In this document: positions 14,118-15,599 of the stretch, piece by piece
Layout: each line of letters starts with the position of its first letter
Numbering within the stretch: the first letter of the stretch is position 1
Origin: Gammaproteobacteria bacterium
Lineage (GTDB): Bacteria; Pseudomonadota; Gammaproteobacteria; Porifericomitales; Porifericomitaceae
Assembly (NCBI GenBank): GCA_028817255.1
Contig: JAPPQA010000048.1
Coordinates: forward strand, 1-15,599
Direction of reading: 5' to 3'
Length of the DNA stretch: 15,599 nucleotides
Translations under genes and position numbers: made by a program
The notes under the pieces: generated by a model
Told to the model about the DNA's origin: nothing
The model's input: the letters and a program-made list of their open reading frames with translations, nothing else
Database searches by the model: none

Positions 14118-15138
14118 TGGGGCCGGGAATAGTGGGGCCGGCAATAACGGGGCCGGGGGCAACAGCGCCGCCCGCGGCGCCGCCTCCGCCGGCGAGGACT
14201 GGCGCCCCTGCGCCGCCGCGCCCCTGTTGCGCCGCCGGGCCGCCTTGCTTGCCCGGCTGCGGGCCTTCATGGCCGCCCGGGAGATCCTTGAGGTCGAAAC
14301 CCCGCTGCTCTGCGCCTTCCCGGCCGCGGAGTCGCAGATCCGCTCCTTCCGCGTCGTTGCGGCAGGCGGGGAGGGCGGCTACCTGCGGGCCTCGCCGGAA
14401 TCCGACATGAAGCGCCTGCTGGCCGCCGGTCTGGGGCCGATCTACCAACTCGGCCGCGTCTTCCGCCGCGGCGAGCGCTCGCCGCTGCATGAGCCGGAGT
14501 TCACCGTATTGGAGTGGTATCGCCCGGGCTTCGACCAGTACCGGCTGATGGACGAGGTGGCGGAGTTATTGCGGGAGCTGGGCCTGCCCGCGCCCGCAAG
14601 GCTGAGCTACCGCGATGCCTTCCGCAGGTACGCAGGGCTTGACCCCTGGACGGCTTCGGCCGCCGAGTTGGCGGCGGCCGCATCCGCGCAGGGCTTGCGG
14701 CGCGCCGCCCGCCGCGCCCGCCGCGAGAACCTGGACCTGCTCCTGGCCGTCCGCGTGGGCCCCCGCCTGGGACGGGAGCGGCCGCAGTTCCTGTGCGACT
14801 TCCCCGCCGACCAGGCCCTGCAAGCGCATGTCGCCGCCGGCGATCCTCCTGTGGCCGAACGCTTCGAGTTATTTGTGCGCGGGGTGGAGATCGCCGACGG
14901 CTGCCGTGAATTGACCGACGCTGCCGAACTGGAGCGCCGCCTGCGGGGGGGCTCCCGGCGCGCCCCGGACACCGGCCTGCTGGCCGCTGTCCGCCACGGT
15001 CTGCCGGAGGGCGCCGGCGTCGCCCTGGGCGTGGATCGCCTATTGCTGACGCTGAGCGGCGCCGAGCGGCTGGCCGAGGTGATTGCCTTTCCCCGGGCCT
15101 TCCCCCGGGAGCGGCAGCGCCCCCCGACATCGGCGTAG
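14104..15138 (+). CDS. epmA: EF-P lysine ligase EpmA (PoxA/GenX/YjeA)
   Basis: A truncated class II lysyl-tRNA synthetase paralogue without the anticodon domain, which activates beta-lysine and attaches it to EF-P. It has a WRPCAAAPLLRRRAALLARLRAFMAAR start region, EILEVETPLL, SPESDMKRLLAAGLGPIYQLGRVFR, motif 2 with HEPEFTVLEWYRPGFDQYRLMDEV, VAERFELFVRGVEIADGCREL and motif 3 GVALGVDRLLLTLSGAERLAEVIAFP. The conserved part begins near W at about 14200. No in-frame ATG or GTG lies upstream in a plausible place, and the next ATG (14269) would delete part of the core. The best conventional start is TTG at 14104, overlapping the end of efp by 14 nt and giving 344 residues with a Gly/Ala/Asn/Ser-rich leader encoded by 15-bp repeats. 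No strong Shine-Dalgarno precedes it, so coupling with efp is likely. Confidence 0.9.
   Translation: MAGSSGAGNSGAGNNGAGGNSAARGAASAGEDWRPCAAAPLLRRRAALLARLRAFMAAREILEVETPLLCAFPAAESQIRSFRVVAAGGEGGYLRASPESDMKRLLAAGLGPIYQLGRVFRRGERSPLHEPEFTVLEWYRPGFDQYRLMDEVAELLRELGLPAPARLSYRDAFRRYAGLDPWTASAAELAAAASAQGLRRAARRARRENLDLLLAVRVGPRLGRERPQFLCDFPADQALQAHVAAGDPPVAERFELFVRGVEIADGCRELTDAAELERRLRGGSRRAPDTGLLAAVRHGLPEGAGVALGVDRLLLTLSGAERLAEVIAFPRAFPRERQRPPTSA
14116..14160 (+). repeat. Three 15-bp tandem repeats at the efp/epmA junction
   Basis: AGTGGGGCCGGGAAT, AGTGGGGCCGGCAAT and AACGGGGCCGGGGGC lie head to tail at 14116-14160. They begin on the efp stop codon (TAG 14115-14117) and encode S/N-G-A-G-x units in the epmA frame. 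They probably arose by slippage and lengthen the poorly conserved EpmA leader. Confidence 0.75.
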
Positions 15139-15211
15139 GGGCGCCAGGATGAGATGCCTCGGTTTCATTGGATGCGGTATAACCGTTAGATGACCTGGTA
15201 GGATCGGAGCG

Positions 15212-15415
15212 ATGACGCAGGCGAACATCGAGTTGCTGAAGGCCCTGAAGTCGGCGGGCGCGGACGAGGCACTGGCCGAGGCGGCGGTGCGGTCGCCAAT
15301 GGCCGTCGGCGAGGTGGCGACGAAGGCCGACCTGGCCCGGCTGGAGACGCGGGTGCTAGCGTACCTGATGCCAGTGTACGTGCTGCTCGCGTACTTGGCG
15401 ATCCGCCTGGCCTAG
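15212..15415 (+). CDS. Small membrane-anchored protein, hypothetical
   Basis: A 67-residue protein starting at ATG 15212, with AGGA 8 nt upstream. The N-terminal half is helical (IELLKALKSAGADEALAEAAV), followed by VATKADLARLETRVLAYLM. The C-terminal segment from about residue 49 (LAYLMPVYVLLAYLAIRLA) is a likely transmembrane helix. The EVATKADLARLE segment followed by a C-terminal membrane helix recalls the short coiled-coil DUF1640-like proteins found widely in proteobacteria; this is a resemblance, not a confirmed match. Function unknown. It lies 73 nt after epmA, with a weak -10-like TATAAC at 15178-15183, so it may be separately transcribed. Composition matches the neighbours. Confidence 0.6.
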   Translation: MTQANIELLKALKSAGADEALAEAAVRSPMAVGEVATKADLARLETRVLAYLMPVYVLLAYLAIRLA

Positions 15416-15483
15416 CGCCCCCCGCCTGCCTGGTCCACCTTAAAGCAGACCGCCAGCAATCCGCAACGCCGCACACCCAACCC

Positions 15484-15553
15484 GTCATTCCCGCTTTTAT
15501 TTTGTCATTCCGGCGAAAGCCGGAATCCCGCGCAAGTAGAGCGCGGAACGCGC
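15484..15553. repeat. Intergenic palindromic repeat (GTCATTCC ... GGAATC type)
   Basis: A perfect palindrome, ATTCCGGC-GAAA-GCCGGAAT (15507-15526), is preceded by GTC and a second partial GTCATTCC copy at 15484-15491. A small GCGCG-GAA-CGCGC hairpin lies at 15541-15553. Elements of this type recur between genes in many proteobacterial genomes and often yield spurious translated frames containing DSGFRRND. The remaining sequence from 15416 to 15599 holds no gene that I can support. Confidence 0.7.
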
Positions 15554-15599
15554 ACATTTGCAGCGCCTGGCGGCCGCCCCTCCCTTAAAAGGAGCGCGA

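Noticed and set aside
15186..15557. Minus-strand 123-codon frame containing DSGFRRNDK
   Set aside because: This is the usual spurious translation of the intergenic palindromic repeat, and it overlaps the better-supported small membrane protein gene.
1..15599. CRISPR arrays, insertion sequences and tRNA/rRNA genes
   Set aside because: No regularly spaced repeats, transposase motifs, or tRNA or rRNA signatures were seen on either strand by eye.

Overview
The window looks like a GC-rich proteobacterial chromosome segment, most probably from a gammaproteobacterium using one-carbon compounds. Two things suggest this: the full EF-P lysylation set (epmB, efp, epmA), which is typical of gammaproteobacteria, and a lanthanide-type XoxF methanol dehydrogenase next to an operon resembling the N-methylglutamate route of methylamine oxidation. 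The lineage is inferred from gene content; no rRNA or other phylogenetic marker is present.

Layout. (1) 1-642, plus strand: the 3' part of an HNH endonuclease, probably restriction-type, visibly more AT-rich than the rest. (2) 8160 down to 744, minus strand: a tightly packed six-gene operon in the order soxB-like, soxD-like, soxA-like, soxG-like, class I glutamine amidotransferase, type III glutamine synthetase/GmaS-like. The first four encode a heterotetrameric sarcosine oxidase/N-methylglutamate dehydrogenase-type enzyme. The amidotransferase and the ligase suggest a gamma-glutamyl-amide intermediate. No mgsABC (N-methylglutamate synthase) genes are visible here. (3) 8377-12408: a small secreted four-cysteine protein (plus), a quinoprotein-associated SoxYZ-like carrier (minus), a 684-bp gene-free region, and xoxF (plus). 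That gene-free region has an AT-rich island and a structured leader ending in a terminator-like hairpin immediately before the xoxF ribosome binding site. A strong terminator follows xoxF. (4) 12550-15138: epmB (minus), divergent from efp and epmA (plus). efp appears to start at ATT, and epmA lacks an ATG or GTG start in the expected place. (5) 15212-15599: a small membrane-anchored protein, then an intergenic palindromic repeat.

How the genes may work together. XoxF oxidises methanol in the periplasm. The amine operon would capture an amine as a gamma-glutamyl amide and/or oxidatively demethylate an N-methyl amino acid, passing the C1 unit to tetrahydrofolate. Both feed C1 units to central metabolism, so 744-12408 reads as a methylotrophy or C1-scavenging island. 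The most interesting points are the unusual amine operon composition, the possible attenuator before xoxF, and the non-canonical starts in the EF-P locus.
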